Positions 48,101-59,758 are shown, numbered from the stretch's first letter. The stretch is DNA of 64,000 nucleotides from Pseudoxanthomonas sp. z9 (GCF_006542425.1 NZ_VFID01000003.1:186001-250000), one strand, 5' to 3'. The notes: a model not told the origin generated them from the letters alone. Translations and numbers: made by a program.

Positions 48101-48275
48101 GCGCTTCTCGATGGGCGTGGTGATCGCCTCGGGCATGACCATCGGCACCATGTTCACCCTGTTCGTGCTGCCGGCGTTCTACCTGTACCTGGCCCGCGAT
48201 CATTCCCGTGAACGTGCCCATGCGGGAGAAACCGCTCCGCCGGCCCTGCCCAGCGAACCCGCGCCCGGGCACTGA
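45102..48275 (+). CDS. RND efflux permease (second pump)
   Basis: A 1057-residue HAE1-family RND protein distinct from the first. It begins MKFTDIFINKPVLAVVVSLF and has NVRQYPELRNAVVNISTTYY, the TM4 Asp pair in GIVVDDAIIVLENIHRHIEE and the TM10 Lys in GVISKHGILIVEFANKLQ. A Gly/Ser-rich periplasmic insertion (GGFGGSGGGASPSAMAG, about residue 605) and SAGGDGGGEFIIGGVG are notable. Twelve TM helices are expected. It resembles VexF/MdtC-like pumps in general layout; substrate unknown. It lacks its own regulator and outer-membrane channel. A terminator follows at 48305. Confidence 0.95.
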   Translation: MKFTDIFINKPVLAVVVSLFILLFGLRSFTELNVRQYPELRNAVVNISTTYYGADADLIQGFITTPLEREVASAEGIEYLSSTSSAGVSLIQAYIRLDQDPNEALTQIAAKVNKMRGQLPPESEDPVIDLQQGQQIAAMYVSFASETLDNNQITDYLTRVVQPKLVTVSGVQRADILGAGTFAMRVWLKPDRMTALRVTASDVASALQNNNVLSAVGSTKGEMVAIDMTARTDLRNADEFRRLIVREENGAIVRLGDVADVVLGSENYGTSVRINGEAATFMGIFVAPDANSLDVIKDVRKLWDGEIVPQLPEGIKATIPYDSTESIQDAIDEVVSTIVEAVIIVIVVIFLFLGSLRSVLIPAVTVPLSLVGALFLMLLMGFTINLLTLLAMVLAIGIVVDDAIIVLENIHRHIEEGMSPYDASIKGARELAWPVVAMTTTLVAVYLPIGFQGGLTGVLFTEFAFTLAGSVLLSGVIALTLSPMMCAKILKPHSAGGKGKLEKWLDARFETLHRSYQRRLHGTLETKAVIGIFGLLVLASCAFLYTSAPQEPAPLEDEGFIFSIASADPYSTLDYVERYTEEVTTIAKGVPEIQDYFLFNGGFGGSGGGASPSAMAGFVLKPWSQRERSTKAVLEQELQPKMSGVSGLNVFALVPPSLPSAGGDGGGEFIIGGVGELSQLNELADTILQKAMASKRFIFLDKDLKIDKPRIEVEINRDKAASLGIDMRTLAADMSAMLSGGYTNRFAMQNRSYLVIPQVQRNDRLNASDLENYYTRTRDGELVPLSTIVTLKESAQPQSLKRFQQLNAVSITFAPRPGVSKGEALAILDQAAKEVLPQGYSVDYAGESRQFKQEGSAMLMTLVLALIVIFLVLSAQFESFRDALIMLLTVPMAICGALLTLNVLALAAQVLQMMGIEAFPGMSINIYTQVGLVTLVGVISKHGILIVEFANKLQIDRGLSKREAIEEAAAIRLRPVLMTTAALVFAMIPLLIATGPGAASRFSMGVVIASGMTIGTMFTLFVLPAFYLYLARDHSRERAHAGETAPPALPSEPAPGH

Positions 48276-48304
48276 AAGACGACGAATCCGTCGTGATTGC
48301 AAGG

Positions 48305-48331
48305 AAAAGCCCCGGCCATGCCGGGGCTTTT
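48305..48331 (+). terminator. Intrinsic terminator after second RND operon
   Basis: Perfect 12-bp stem AAAAGCCCCGGC / GCCGGGGCTTTT with a CAT loop, followed by TTCATT. It lies 30 bp past the permease stop. Confidence 0.9.
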
Positions 48332-48439
48332 TCATTGGTGTTCCCGCTGGGTCGCGAAGCGGTTTGGGAATCCTCCGATGGTGTCGGCCGGCGCACCGGC
48401 ACAGGCTGGCATCTCCTTTCCCTGCTTCCACGCGACACC

Positions 48440-49219
48440 ATGTCCCACGAATCCCGGCGCCGCCGGTCGGTCTCCGGCCAGGTGCTTCTGCTGCTGGCCA
48501 TGATGTTGCCGGTACTCATCCCCGGAACGGCAATTGCGCGGACGATCTACGGCAGCGCCACCGGCCATGGCTACGCGGAGTTGTTCGCCGGGCAGCCCGG
48601 CCGCGTGTTCACCGCGCCGGCGTACTCGGAACGGGGGCATTCGGTCCGCAATATCTACGTCAGCAGGGAAGCGTACGGCCGGGAGAAAATCGAGGATCCG
48701 CGTGCGCGCTTCCAGCCGTACATCGATGGCCAGGACGTCGACGTGTGGCTTGCGTACGATGGCGTCACGGTGGGTGAACGCAGCTTTCGTTTCGACGACG
48801 CGCGGACATTCGGCGAAGAGACGTCCGCAACGCATCACCCGATGTACGTCGACCTGCACGTGGCATCGCGCCACGGTGATCGCCCGGCCCTGTTCTGCAT
48901 CGAAAGCCATCCCGGCGACGAGGATGCCGGTGTCTCCGAGATTCCGCTCTTCCTGCTCGTCGACCCATTGTCTGCGGGGGCCCGACTGTATCGCCTGCCT
49001 GGGCTGTTTACCTCCTGCGCGGCCGTGACCGCCACACCGGATGGACAACTCTCGTTCCCCGCCGTCCACCGTGTCCGCGATGAAAACGGGCAGCCTATCG
49101 GCGCCCGCCTGATCGACCATCGCATCGACGGGGAACGTTTCGTGGAGACCGGACGCCTCCGCACAGTCCGCTTCGTCGATCCGCCCGATCCATTCCGGTT
49201 CGTTGTCGATTCCGATTGA
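48440..49219 (+). CDS. Exported hypothetical protein (259 aa), lower GC
   Basis: No family recognised. A basic N-terminus (SHESRRRRS) leads into a hydrophobic signal sequence (VLLLLAMMLPVLIPGTAIA), probably cleaved after AIA. The mature 220 residues contain YVSREAYGREKIEDPRARF, DVDVWLAYDGVTVGERSFRF and FVETGRLRTVRFVDPPDPF, a beta-rich pattern without catalytic motifs. Start at 48440 is chosen over an earlier in-frame codon because it directly precedes the signal. Third-position GC is lower than in the RND genes, suggesting later acquisition. Confidence 0.65.
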   Translation: MSHESRRRRSVSGQVLLLLAMMLPVLIPGTAIARTIYGSATGHGYAELFAGQPGRVFTAPAYSERGHSVRNIYVSREAYGREKIEDPRARFQPYIDGQDVDVWLAYDGVTVGERSFRFDDARTFGEETSATHHPMYVDLHVASRHGDRPALFCIESHPGDEDAGVSEIPLFLLVDPLSAGARLYRLPGLFTSCAAVTATPDGQLSFPAVHRVRDENGQPIGARLIDHRIDGERFVETGRLRTVRFVDPPDPFRFVVDSD

Positions 49220-49280
49220 TTCCGGCTTTCCGGCACCGACCGGACGGTTTGCCGGCGCGGTTCGGCAGCACCGGGCCATG

Positions 49281-49305
49281 AAAAAACCCCGGCAAGCCGG
49301 GGTTT
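49281..49305 (-). terminator. Terminator of the acyl-CoA dehydrogenase gene
   Basis: Perfect 10-bp stem AAACCCCGGC / GCCGGGGTTT with an AA-centred loop. On the minus strand it is followed by TTTTTT-like sequence (A-run at 49281-49286), about 48 bp past the stop codon. It may also end the upstream plus-strand gene. Confidence 0.85.
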
Positions 49306-49352
49306 CTCATCCGGGTCCTTCCGTCCCTTGGGAGCGGAAAGGCGCGGCCGGC

Positions 49353-50501
<1,149 letters not shown>

Positions 50502-50519
50502 GGCTAAAACCCCTCACTC

Positions 50520-50531
50520 CAAAATATTTTG
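50520..50531. promoter_or_regulatory. Perfect palindrome CAAAATATTTTG upstream of acyl-CoA dehydrogenase
   Basis: An AT-rich 12-bp palindrome in otherwise GC-rich DNA, 19 bp before the dehydrogenase GTG. It is in promoter/operator position. It could bind a FadR/PsrA-like or other regulator; identity unknown. Confidence 0.4.
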
Positions 50532-50608
50532 AATACCAATTGTAACCCGGCGACCCCACACCATGCGCTGGCGTATGTACCGCTTGACCAGACCCGGTGT
50601 CAGGCGGA

Positions 50609-50640
50609 AAATATCTCTATATCGCGATAGGAAGATATTT
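50609..50640 (+). promoter_or_regulatory. 32-bp palindromic operator before the ArsR-methyltransferase gene
   Basis: Outer arms AAATATCT (50609-50616) and AGATATTT (50633-50640) and the inner palindrome TATCGCGATA (50620-50629) share one centre; 13 of 16 positions per half-site are symmetric. The site directly abuts the ATG and contains the SD (AGGAAG). AT-rich ATATC-type half-sites recall operators described for SahR-like methionine-cycle regulators. Repressor bound here would block transcription initiation nearby or elongation. Confidence 0.8.
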
Positions 50641-51570
50641 ATGGATCTGGAAGCCTGGTCCACCCGACTCAAGGTCTTCGCCGATGCCACCCGCGTGCGG
50701 CTGCTCGCCCTGCTGTCCGGCGAGGAACTGACCGTGGCCGAGCTCTCCGCCATCACCCAGCTCGCCCAGCCCCGCGTGTCCACCCACCTGGCCAAGCTCA
50801 AGGAGGCCGGCCTGGTGCGCGACCGGCGCGCCGGCGTGTCCGCCTATTATCGCTTCGACGAGGACAAACTGGATCCGGCCCAGCGGGACTTGTGGCGGGC
50901 GCTGAAAGAAGGCAGCGACGATCCCCTGCTGCGCCAGGACGCCGAGCGCCTGCCGGCGGTGCTGGCCAGCCGCGCCGCCGACCAGAACTGGGCCGATTCG
51001 GTCGCCGGCGACATGGAACGCCACTATTCCCCGGGCCGCACCTGGGAAGCGCTGGCGCGCACCGCCCTGCCCCTGCTGGAAACCGGCGACGTGCTCGACA
51101 TCGCCTCCGGCGACGGCGTGCTGGCGGAACTGCTGTCGCCGCATTCGCACCGCTATGTCTGCATCGACACCAGCGCGCGCGTGGTCGCCGCCGCCGGCGA
51201 GCGGCTGCGCCGTTTTCCCAATGTGGAGGTGCGCGAGGGCGACATGCACGCCCTGCCCTTCAAGGACGGCAGTTTCGATCTGGTGGTGCTGATGCATGCG
51301 CTGACCTATGCCAGCAAGCCGGCCCAGGCGGTCGCCGAGGCCGCGCGCGTGCTGCGCAGGGGAGGCCGCCTGCTGCTGAGCAGCCTGGGCAAACACGAGC
51401 ACCGCGCGGTGGTCGAGTCCTACGGCCACGTCAATCTCGGTTTCACCGAGAAGGAATTGCGCAAGTTCGCCGAAAAGGCCGGGCTGCAGATCGTGAGCGC
51501 CGAGACCGTGACCCGCGAACGCCGTCCGCCGCATTTCGAAGTCATTTCCCTGCTGGGAGTCAAACCATGA
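50641..51570 (+). CDS. ArsR-family regulator fused to a SAM-dependent methyltransferase domain (SahR-like)
   Basis: A 309-residue two-domain protein. Residues about 1-85 form an ArsR winged helix ([40 protein letters not shown]) without obvious metal-binding Cys pairs. Residues about 140-309 form a class I methyltransferase ([40 protein letters not shown]). The methyltransferase part may serve as the sensor for SAM/SAH. It lies directly before metH (ATGA overlap), behind a 32-bp palindrome, as expected for a SahR-type regulator of the methionine cycle. The enzymatic activity is not proven. Confidence 0.88.
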   Translation: MDLEAWSTRLKVFADATRVRLLALLSGEELTVAELSAITQLAQPRVSTHLAKLKEAGLVRDRRAGVSAYYRFDEDKLDPAQRDLWRALKEGSDDPLLRQDAERLPAVLASRAADQNWADSVAGDMERHYSPGRTWEALARTALPLLETGDVLDIASGDGVLAELLSPHSHRYVCIDTSARVVAAAGERLRRFPNVEVREGDMHALPFKDGSFDLVVLMHALTYASKPAQAVAEAARVLRRGGRLLLSSLGKHEHRAVVESYGHVNLGFTEKELRKFAEKAGLQIVSAETVTRERRPPHFEVISLLGVKP

Positions 51571-52655
51571 ACCCCCTTCCCTGGCTGCACCCGCAGCGCG
51601 TGCGGTTGCTGCTCGACGCCCTCGAGCAACGCATCCTGATCATCGACGGCGCGATGGGCACCATGATCCAGCGCCACAGACTGCAGGAAGCCGACTATCG
51701 TGGCGAACGGTTCGTGGACGGCTTCGACAGCCGACAACCGGATCACGGGCATGGCCCGGGTTGCGGCCATGATCTGAAGGGCAACAACGATCTGCTGCTG
51801 CTGACCAAACCCGAGGTCATCGCCGGCGTGCACACCGCCTACCTGGAAGCCGGCGCGGACCTGGTCGAGACCAATACCTTCAACGCGACCGCGGTCAGCC
51901 AGGCCGACTACCACCTGGAACACCTGGTCTACGAACTCAACAAGGCAGGCGCGCAGGTCGCGCGCGCCTGCTGCGATGCGATCGAGGCGAAGACGCCGGA
52001 CAAGCCGCGTTTCGTCATCGGCGTACTCGGCCCGACCAGCCGCACCGCCTCGATCAGCCCCGACGTCAATGACCCGGGGTTTCGCAACACCAGCTTCGAC
52101 GAACTGCGGACCACCTATCGCGAGGCCATCGACGGCCTGATCGACGGCGGCGCGGACTGCCTGATGGTGGAAACCATCTTCGACACCCTCAACGCCAAGG
52201 CCGCGCTGTTCGCGATCGAGGAAGCCTTCGATGCCCGTGGCGCGCGCCTGCCGATCATGATCTCCGGCACCATCACCGATGCCTCCGGGCGCACCCTGTC
52301 CGGGCAGACCGCGGAAGCGTTCTACACCTCCATGGCGCACAGCCGACCGCTGTCCATCGGCCTGAACTGCGCATTGGGCGCGCGCGATCTGCGCGAGCAC
52401 GTGGAGACCCTGGCCAACGTGGCCGACGGCTACGTCAGTGCCCATCCCAACGCCGGCCTGCCCAACGCCTTCGGCGAATACGACGAAACGCCGGAGGAAA
52501 TGGCGGCCACGCTGAAGGAGTTCGCACAGTCCAGGCTGCTGAACCTGGTGGGCGGCTGCTGCGGCACCTCGCCCGCGCACATCCAGGCCATCGCCGAGGC
52601 GGTGGCGGGAGTTCCGCCGCGGCGCCTGAAGCAGCCACTGGCCCGGGTGGCCTGA
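51567..52655 (+). CDS. metH: Methionine synthase, homocysteine-binding part (split MetH, N-terminal)
   Basis: A 362-residue homocysteine S-methyltransferase domain. It shows [60 protein letters not shown], and the zinc ligands: Cys in [14 protein letters not shown] (about residue 270) and the CC pair in [13 protein letters not shown] (about 335). It supplies activated homocysteine to the cobalamin part encoded at 53260. The ATG overlaps the regulator's TGA (ATGA). In most bacteria this domain is fused with the rest of MetH; here a stop and an SDR gene intervene. Confidence 0.95.
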   Translation: MNPLPWLHPQRVRLLLDALEQRILIIDGAMGTMIQRHRLQEADYRGERFVDGFDSRQPDHGHGPGCGHDLKGNNDLLLLTKPEVIAGVHTAYLEAGADLVETNTFNATAVSQADYHLEHLVYELNKAGAQVARACCDAIEAKTPDKPRFVIGVLGPTSRTASISPDVNDPGFRNTSFDELRTTYREAIDGLIDGGADCLMVETIFDTLNAKAALFAIEEAFDARGARLPIMISGTITDASGRTLSGQTAEAFYTSMAHSRPLSIGLNCALGARDLREHVETLANVADGYVSAHPNAGLPNAFGEYDETPEEMAATLKEFAQSRLLNLVGGCCGTSPAHIQAIAEAVAGVPPRRLKQPLARVA

Positions 52656-52660
52656 CGCGC

Positions 52661-53259
52661 ATGAAGATTCTCGTGGTCGGGGCCAGCGGCACCCTGGGGC
52701 GCGCGGTGGCCCAGCATCTGGGCGAGCGCCACCAGGTGATCACCGCGGGCCGCAACAGCGGCGAGCATCGCGTCGATCTGCGCGATGACGCCAGCGTGGG
52801 TGCCCTGTTCGCCGCGACCGGACGGATCGACGCCATTGTCAGCGCCGCCGGCAGCGTGCATTTCGGTCCCCTGGACGGGATGACCGCCGCCCAGTTCGAC
52901 GCCGGCCTGCAGGACAAGCTGCTGGGCCAGGTGCGGCTGGCATTGATCGGCCAGCACCATCTCCAGGACGGCGGTTCGATCACGCTGACCACCGGCATCC
53001 TCGCCGAGCAGCCGATCCGCCAGGGCGCCAACGCCACCGCGGTCAACGCCGCGGTCGAGGGCTTCGTCCGCGCCGCCGCCTGTGAGCTGCCGCGTGGACT
53101 GCGCATCAACGCGGTCAGCCCCACCGTGCTCAGCGAAGCGTGGCACGCCTACGCCGATTTCTTCCCCGGCTTCGAGCCGGTTTCCGCCGCCCGCGCCGCG
53201 CTGGCCTTCCAGCGCAGCATCGAAGGCGTGCAGACAGGACAGGTCTACAAGGTCTGGTA

Positions 53260-53260
<1 letters not shown>
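52661..53260 (+). CDS. SDR-family protein lacking the catalytic Tyr, inside the split metH operon
   Basis: A 199-residue short SDR. The nucleotide-binding motif is [16 protein letters not shown], and [12 protein letters not shown] replaces NNAG. Around the usual YxxxK position the sequence reads [14 protein letters not shown], with neither Tyr nor Lys, as in the Lin1944-like SDR group. It could still bind NAD(P) but is probably not a classical dehydrogenase. It begins 5 bp after the first metH gene and its TAA overlaps the ATG of the second (TAATG), so all three are coupled. Confidence 0.85.
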
Positions 53261-55956
<2,696 letters not shown>

Positions 55957-55966
55957 GGCCGGGATC

Positions 55967-56001
55967 GGGAATCGGGAATCGGGAATCGGGAATCGGGAAT
56001 C
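55967..56001. repeat. Five tandem copies of the heptamer GGGAATC
   Basis: Exact GGGAATC x5 at 55967-56001, flanked by partial copies (GGGATC before, GGGAAA after). It starts 11 bp past metH and forms the left edge of a repeat-rich gap. Variable-number behaviour is likely between strains. Confidence 0.9.
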
Positions 56002-56004
56002 GGG

Positions 56005-56372
56005 AAAGGCTCGGCTTTTGCCTCCCCCTTGACCAGCCATTCGGCTGCTGAAAACGCAAAAGGGGGATTGAGGGGGATTTGCTTTTGGCGCCAGAAGCAA
56101 ATCCCCCGTCACCTGCTTCGCAGGTGCCCGCCCCCTTTTTCAAAGGGGGCTACCGGGATTCGGCATGACCGGCTACGCAGCCGTTGAACGCCGGGATTCG
56201 GGGGAAAGGCTCGACTTTTGCCTCCCCCTTGACCAGCCATTCGGCTGTTGAAAACGCAAAAGGGGGATTGAGGGGGATGTGCTTTTAGCGCCAAAAGCAA
56301 ATCCCCCGTCACCTGCTCCGCAGGCGTCCGCCCCTTTTTCGCTTTCAACAGCCGAATGGCTGGTCAAGGGGG
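56005..56372. repeat. Two ~170-200 bp direct repeats, period 200 bp
   Basis: Copy 1 begins at 56005 and copy 2 at 56205, both with AAAGGCTC then TTTTGCCTCCCCCTTGACC. They are about 90% alike for roughly 130 bp. Each includes an inner palindrome (copy 1: 56072-56107, GGGGGATTTGCTTTTGGC facing GCCAGAAGCAAATCCCCC). Copy 2 is closed by an inverted copy of its own start, making the MITE-like element listed separately. The gap 55957-56484 contains no gene. Confidence 0.85.
56224..56372. mobile_element. MITE-like element with 33-bp terminal inverted repeats
   Basis: Left arm 56224-56256 and right arm 56340-56372 match at 32 of 33 positions (CCCCCTTGACCAGCC... facing ...GGCTGGTCAAGGGGG). They enclose 83 bp that hold the shared GGGGGAT...ATCCCCC hairpin. 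Total size 149 bp, with no coding capacity. No clear target-site duplication was seen. It may be a non-autonomous mobile element or a dispersed structured repeat. Confidence 0.6.
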
Positions 56373-56484
56373 CTACCCGCGCCTTGTGGAACAACACGGT
56401 TGGAAAACACACCGCATCATGCCGCGGCAAGCTTGTCCAGCGCGCATCGTTTAGGATCCGCGTTCCCTACCGCATCGCCTCCGC

Positions 56485-57177
56485 ATGGACGCTGCCCAGA
56501 GCACCAACGCTGCCTTCCTGCTCAAGCATGCCGCGCCGGGCCGGATCGGCCTTTCCGGTGGGCGCGACTGGATCAACAAGCTGATTCGCAAGGCGCAGGC
56601 GCCGTTGACGGATGATGGCCATCGCAGCCTGTGGTCGCACGCATTCATCTTCATGGAACAGCGCGTGGACGGGCACTGGTGGGTGCTGGAGTCGGATCTG
56701 GATCTGCGCTACCGCCAGATTCGCCTCGGTGTGCAGGAAAACCGGTTGGCCCGCTATTTCGACGAGGAGACGTTTCCCAACCTCGCCGTGCTGGACTTCG
56801 GACTGGACGAGACGCAAATCCGCCAAGTGCAGATCGCCGGGCTGGAACTGCTGGCTGGCCTGTCCAGCTATTCACTGGGCGAATTGGTCGGCACGCTGTT
56901 CGCCCTGCACAGCACCCGCCTGCGCCAACGCGACAATCTGCTGGCCAAGGAAGGCGCGCTGTACTGTTCGGCGCTGGTCCAGCACTGCTATGCCGCCACC
57001 GGACTGGAATTCGTTCCCGGCGTGCCGGGCAAGAACGTGGCCCCGCACGATCTCTACGATTCGCCGCTGCCGCACCAGACCCACTCGCTGATCCGCGATC
57101 TGGGCATCTCGCACCTGCGCCGGCTGGCGCACGGCACCCGCGAACTGCTGGCTGCCCCCGTGCAGGATCTGCTGTGA
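56485..57177 (+). CDS. YiiX/YebB-like permuted NlpC/P60 (papain-like) hydrolase
   Basis: A 230-residue cytoplasmic-looking protein. The order of catalytic residues is His first (WSHAFIFMEQRVDGHW, about residue 52), then Cys late (GALYCSALVQHCYAATG, about 162), as in the circularly permuted YiiX-type papain-fold enzymes that act on amide or lipid-linked bonds. No signal peptide, unlike many YiiX proteins. The substrate is unknown. The TGA overlaps the MFS transporter start (GTGA), pointing to a shared task. Confidence 0.8.
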   Translation: MDAAQSTNAAFLLKHAAPGRIGLSGGRDWINKLIRKAQAPLTDDGHRSLWSHAFIFMEQRVDGHWWVLESDLDLRYRQIRLGVQENRLARYFDEETFPNLAVLDFGLDETQIRQVQIAGLELLAGLSSYSLGELVGTLFALHSTRLRQRDNLLAKEGALYCSALVQHCYAATGLEFVPGVPGKNVAPHDLYDSPLPHQTHSLIRDLGISHLRRLAHGTRELLAAPVQDLL

Positions 57178-58352
57178 CACCGTCGGCCGCCGTTCCGATG
57201 GCGCGGCTGTCCAGCTTCTATCTCGCGTACTACGCCGCACTGGGTGCGTTCTCGCCCTACTGGAGCCTGTTCCTGCAATCGCGTGGCATGCAGGTCGGCG
57301 CAATCAGCGTGCTGATGAGCCTGTGGTATGCCACCCGCATACTCGCGCCCAGCACCTGGACCACGCTGGCGGCACGTTCGCCGCGCCCCATCCACTGGCT
57401 GCACCTGGGATGCTGGCTGACCCTGCTGGCGTTCGCGCTCTTCCTGCTGCCGCTGGGATTCACCGGCCTGTTCGTGGTGATGTGCGCGTTCTGCTTCGCC
57501 TACAACGCGGTGATGCCGCAGTTCGAATCCATCACCTTGGGCCATCTCGCCGCGCAGCCGCATCGCTACGGTCAGGTGCGGGTCTGGGGTTCGGTCGGTT
57601 TCATCGTGGTGGTCTCCTCCTATGGGCCCCTGCTCGACCGTTTCGGTGCCGGCAGTCTGCCCTGGCTGATGCTGCCGTTGCTGATCGCGCTGCTGGCTTC
57701 GGCTTACGCCAACCATTACGAGCATCCCCCGCGGGAAGCGGATTCCCCGGACCAGGCCGGTGTCCGGGAACGCCTGCGACAACCCGCCGTGCGCGCATTC
57801 TTCGTCGCCGCCTTCCTCACCCAGATCTCGTTCGGCCCCTACTACACGTTCTTCGCCATCTACCTGGGCGAGCACGGCTATTCCGCCTCCCGCCTGGGCC
57901 TGTTCTGGACGGTCGGCGTACTCGCCGAAATCGCGGTGTTCTTCCTGTCGGCGCGGATTTTCCGGCGCTGGGACGCCGGCAAGGTAATGGCGGTGGCGAT
58001 GTTCAGCGCCGCCCTGCGCTGGTGGGCGACCGCGCTCTGGCCGGACAACGTCTGGTTGCTGGGACTGGCGCAGATCACCCATGCGCTCAACTTCGGTGGT
58101 TTCTTCGCCGCCGCGATGCAACTGCTCGCGCGGTTCTTCCCCGGCCGCCTCAATGGCCACGGCCAGGGCGTCTTCTATGGCTTGTCCTCGGGTGTCGGCG
58201 GCGTGGCCGGCGCCCTGATCGCCGGCCAGTTGTGGCGTTTCAGCGGCTCGGTGGCGTTCGCCGCCGCGGGTGGCTTCGCCCTGCTTGCCGCGCTCATCGC
58301 GTGGCGCTGGCTGGTGCCCCCGCGCCAGTCCGCCCGTCTTCCGGGAGACTAG
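57174..58352 (+). CDS. MFS transporter (HcaT/LacY-like group)
   Basis: A 392-residue protein with 12 hydrophobic segments in two halves. It starts FYLAYYAALGAFSPYWSLFL and has RVWGSVGFIVVVSSYGPLLD, TQISFGPYYTFFAIYLGEHG and GQGVFYGLSSGVGGVAGALI, resembling the MFS_1-like group with E. coli HcaT (3-phenylpropionate transporter). Substrate not deducible. The GTG at 57174 overlaps the upstream stop (GTGA); a Met 24 bp later is an alternative without SD. It converges with the next gene, their stops overlapping in CTAG. Confidence 0.9.
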   Translation: MTPSAAVPMARLSSFYLAYYAALGAFSPYWSLFLQSRGMQVGAISVLMSLWYATRILAPSTWTTLAARSPRPIHWLHLGCWLTLLAFALFLLPLGFTGLFVVMCAFCFAYNAVMPQFESITLGHLAAQPHRYGQVRVWGSVGFIVVVSSYGPLLDRFGAGSLPWLMLPLLIALLASAYANHYEHPPREADSPDQAGVRERLRQPAVRAFFVAAFLTQISFGPYYTFFAIYLGEHGYSASRLGLFWTVGVLAEIAVFFLSARIFRRWDAGKVMAVAMFSAALRWWATALWPDNVWLLGLAQITHALNFGGFFAAAMQLLARFFPGRLNGHGQGVFYGLSSGVGGVAGALIAGQLWRFSGSVAFAAAGGFALLAALIAWRWLVPPRQSARLPGD

Positions 58353-59056
58353 GCAAGCCCTCGCCGTTCGAGGAATCCGGCAATCGCCGCGACCGCGGCG
58401 TCGGCGGACACCTGGAACAGGAAATGCGGCCCCTCGATCCGGCGCAACTCGGCATCCCGCGCCAGTTGAAGCACCTGGTTCCCAGCCCGCCGGCCGATGA
58501 GGCGATCCCGCGTCCCTTGCAGATACAGCATCGGCACTTGCAGGCTCGCCAGCGCCTTTCCCGCGTCGCTGCGCAGGGCCGCCAGCGCGCGGCGGCGCAG
58601 CACTTCCGTCGGGATGGCCCGCAGTACTGCCTGCAATTCCGCCCTCAGTTCGCCACCCGCGCCGCGACCGGCAAGCATCCGTTCCAGCAACAGACCGGGC
58701 GGCAGCGTCGCCGGCAGATGTTCCAGCACACCAGCCAACAGGCGACTGGCCGGCAACGGCGAGGACACGAAGCTCGCGGCCAGCACCACCGCGCGCAGTC
58801 CCTGCGGACGTCGGCCCGCAAGTTCGACCGCCAGCGGGCCGGCAAAGGATTCGGCGATCAGGACGAAGTCGCGATCCCGGGGCAACTGCGGTGCGAGCGC
58901 ATCGGCCAACGGCGAATAACCATCAAACCGGCGGCTGTCATAGGCCAGCGTGCGGACCTCGAAATCCGCTTCCAGGCGTCGGGCCAGATTCCGGTAAAGG
59001 CGCCCGGTGCCATCCAGCCCGGGCAGCAGGCACAGCGTCGGCGCCCGCGTGTTCAC
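58349..59056 (-). CDS. Alpha/beta hydrolase
   Basis: A 235-residue serine hydrolase fold. LCLLPGLDGTGRLYRNLARR gives the oxyanion region, and IAESFAGPLAVELA the nucleophile elbow (Ser about residue 70, AESFAG rather than GxSxG with leading Gly). LYLQGTRDRLIG carries the acid Asp and IEGPHFLFQ the His. It is esterase/lipase-like with unknown substrate. It is the last gene of the minus-strand run and overlaps the converging MFS gene by 4 bp. Confidence 0.85.
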   Translation of the reverse strand: MNTRAPTLCLLPGLDGTGRLYRNLARRLEADFEVRTLAYDSRRFDGYSPLADALAPQLPRDRDFVLIAESFAGPLAVELAGRRPQGLRAVVLAASFVSSPLPASRLLAGVLEHLPATLPPGLLLERMLAGRGAGGELRAELQAVLRAIPTEVLRRRALAALRSDAGKALASLQVPMLYLQGTRDRLIGRRAGNQVLQLARDAELRRIEGPHFLFQVSADAAVAAIAGFLERRGLA

Positions 59057-59065
59057 CGGAGCGGC

Positions 59066-59701
59066 TTACCAGACCAGATCGTCCGGTACCTGGAACTTCG
59101 GATCCGCATAGGGATCGGCTTCGGCCGGCGCATCAGGATCGACCTTCAGCGCGACCGCCGGCGCGAACGCGGCCTCGGCCTGCGCCAGCACCTCCGCGGT
59201 CACCAGCAGGTAGCGGCCATTCAACTGGACCACGCCCAGTTCGCCCGCATTGAGCGCCTTGAGTTGGGTTTCGTTGACGTAGATGCGCTTGATCTTGCCG
59301 CCATAGGGGAAGTGCCGCGCGATCTCCGCCGCCGGATCGTTCAGCGCCTGGTCCTTCAGCAGGCTTTCCAGCCGCGCCTTGGCCTCGCGGCGCAGGCGCG
59401 CCTCTTCCTGTTTCTGGCGTTCGGCCTCGATGCGGTCGTCCTTTTCCTTCTGCGCGCGGATCGCATAGGCCTTGGCGAGATCGATGTCGCCCTCGCGCTT
59501 GCCGGTCCTGCCCTGGCCCGCCGCCGGATGCGGCTTGCCGGGTTTGCCGCCCGGCTTCCCCTTGTGGGTCTGTCCCGGCTTGCCGGGATGCCTGCCCTGG
59601 GGCTTGTTCGGATGCTGCTGGCCGGCCTGCGGCTTGCGCTCGGGTTTCGGCGCGGGTTTGAAGCCCAGGCCGAGGAGTTGATCGCGGAGGGAATCGCTCA
59701 T
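59066..59701 (-). CDS. DUF2058 family protein (YaiL-like)
   Basis: A 211-residue protein with the DUF2058 N-terminus MSDSLRDQLLGLGFK and C-terminal core FPYGGKIKRIYVNETQLKAL. Between them, residues about 18-70 are very rich in Lys, Pro, Gly, His and Gln and are surely disordered. A charged coiled-coil follows (KEKDDRIEAERQKQEEARLR). E. coli YaiL is a nucleoprotein/polysome-associated protein of unclear role. Start chosen at 59701; an in-frame Met 24 bp upstream lacks homology. Confidence 0.88.
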   Translation of the reverse strand: MSDSLRDQLLGLGFKPAPKPERKPQAGQQHPNKPQGRHPGKPGQTHKGKPGGKPGKPHPAAGQGRTGKREGDIDLAKAYAIRAQKEKDDRIEAERQKQEEARLRREAKARLESLLKDQALNDPAAEIARHFPYGGKIKRIYVNETQLKALNAGELGVVQLNGRYLLVTAEVLAQAEAAFAPAVALKVDPDAPAEADPYADPKFQVPDDLVW

Positions 59702-59758
59702 TGCGTGAAATTCGGCGGTGAACACAGCGCGCCCGTGGCGGGCGCGGTGCCAAGCGTA

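Noticed and set aside
43887..48275. Heavy-metal (CzcA-type) RND system
   Set aside because: The permease has HAE-type TM4 and TM10 motifs and lacks the metal-RND signatures; no metal regulator nearby.
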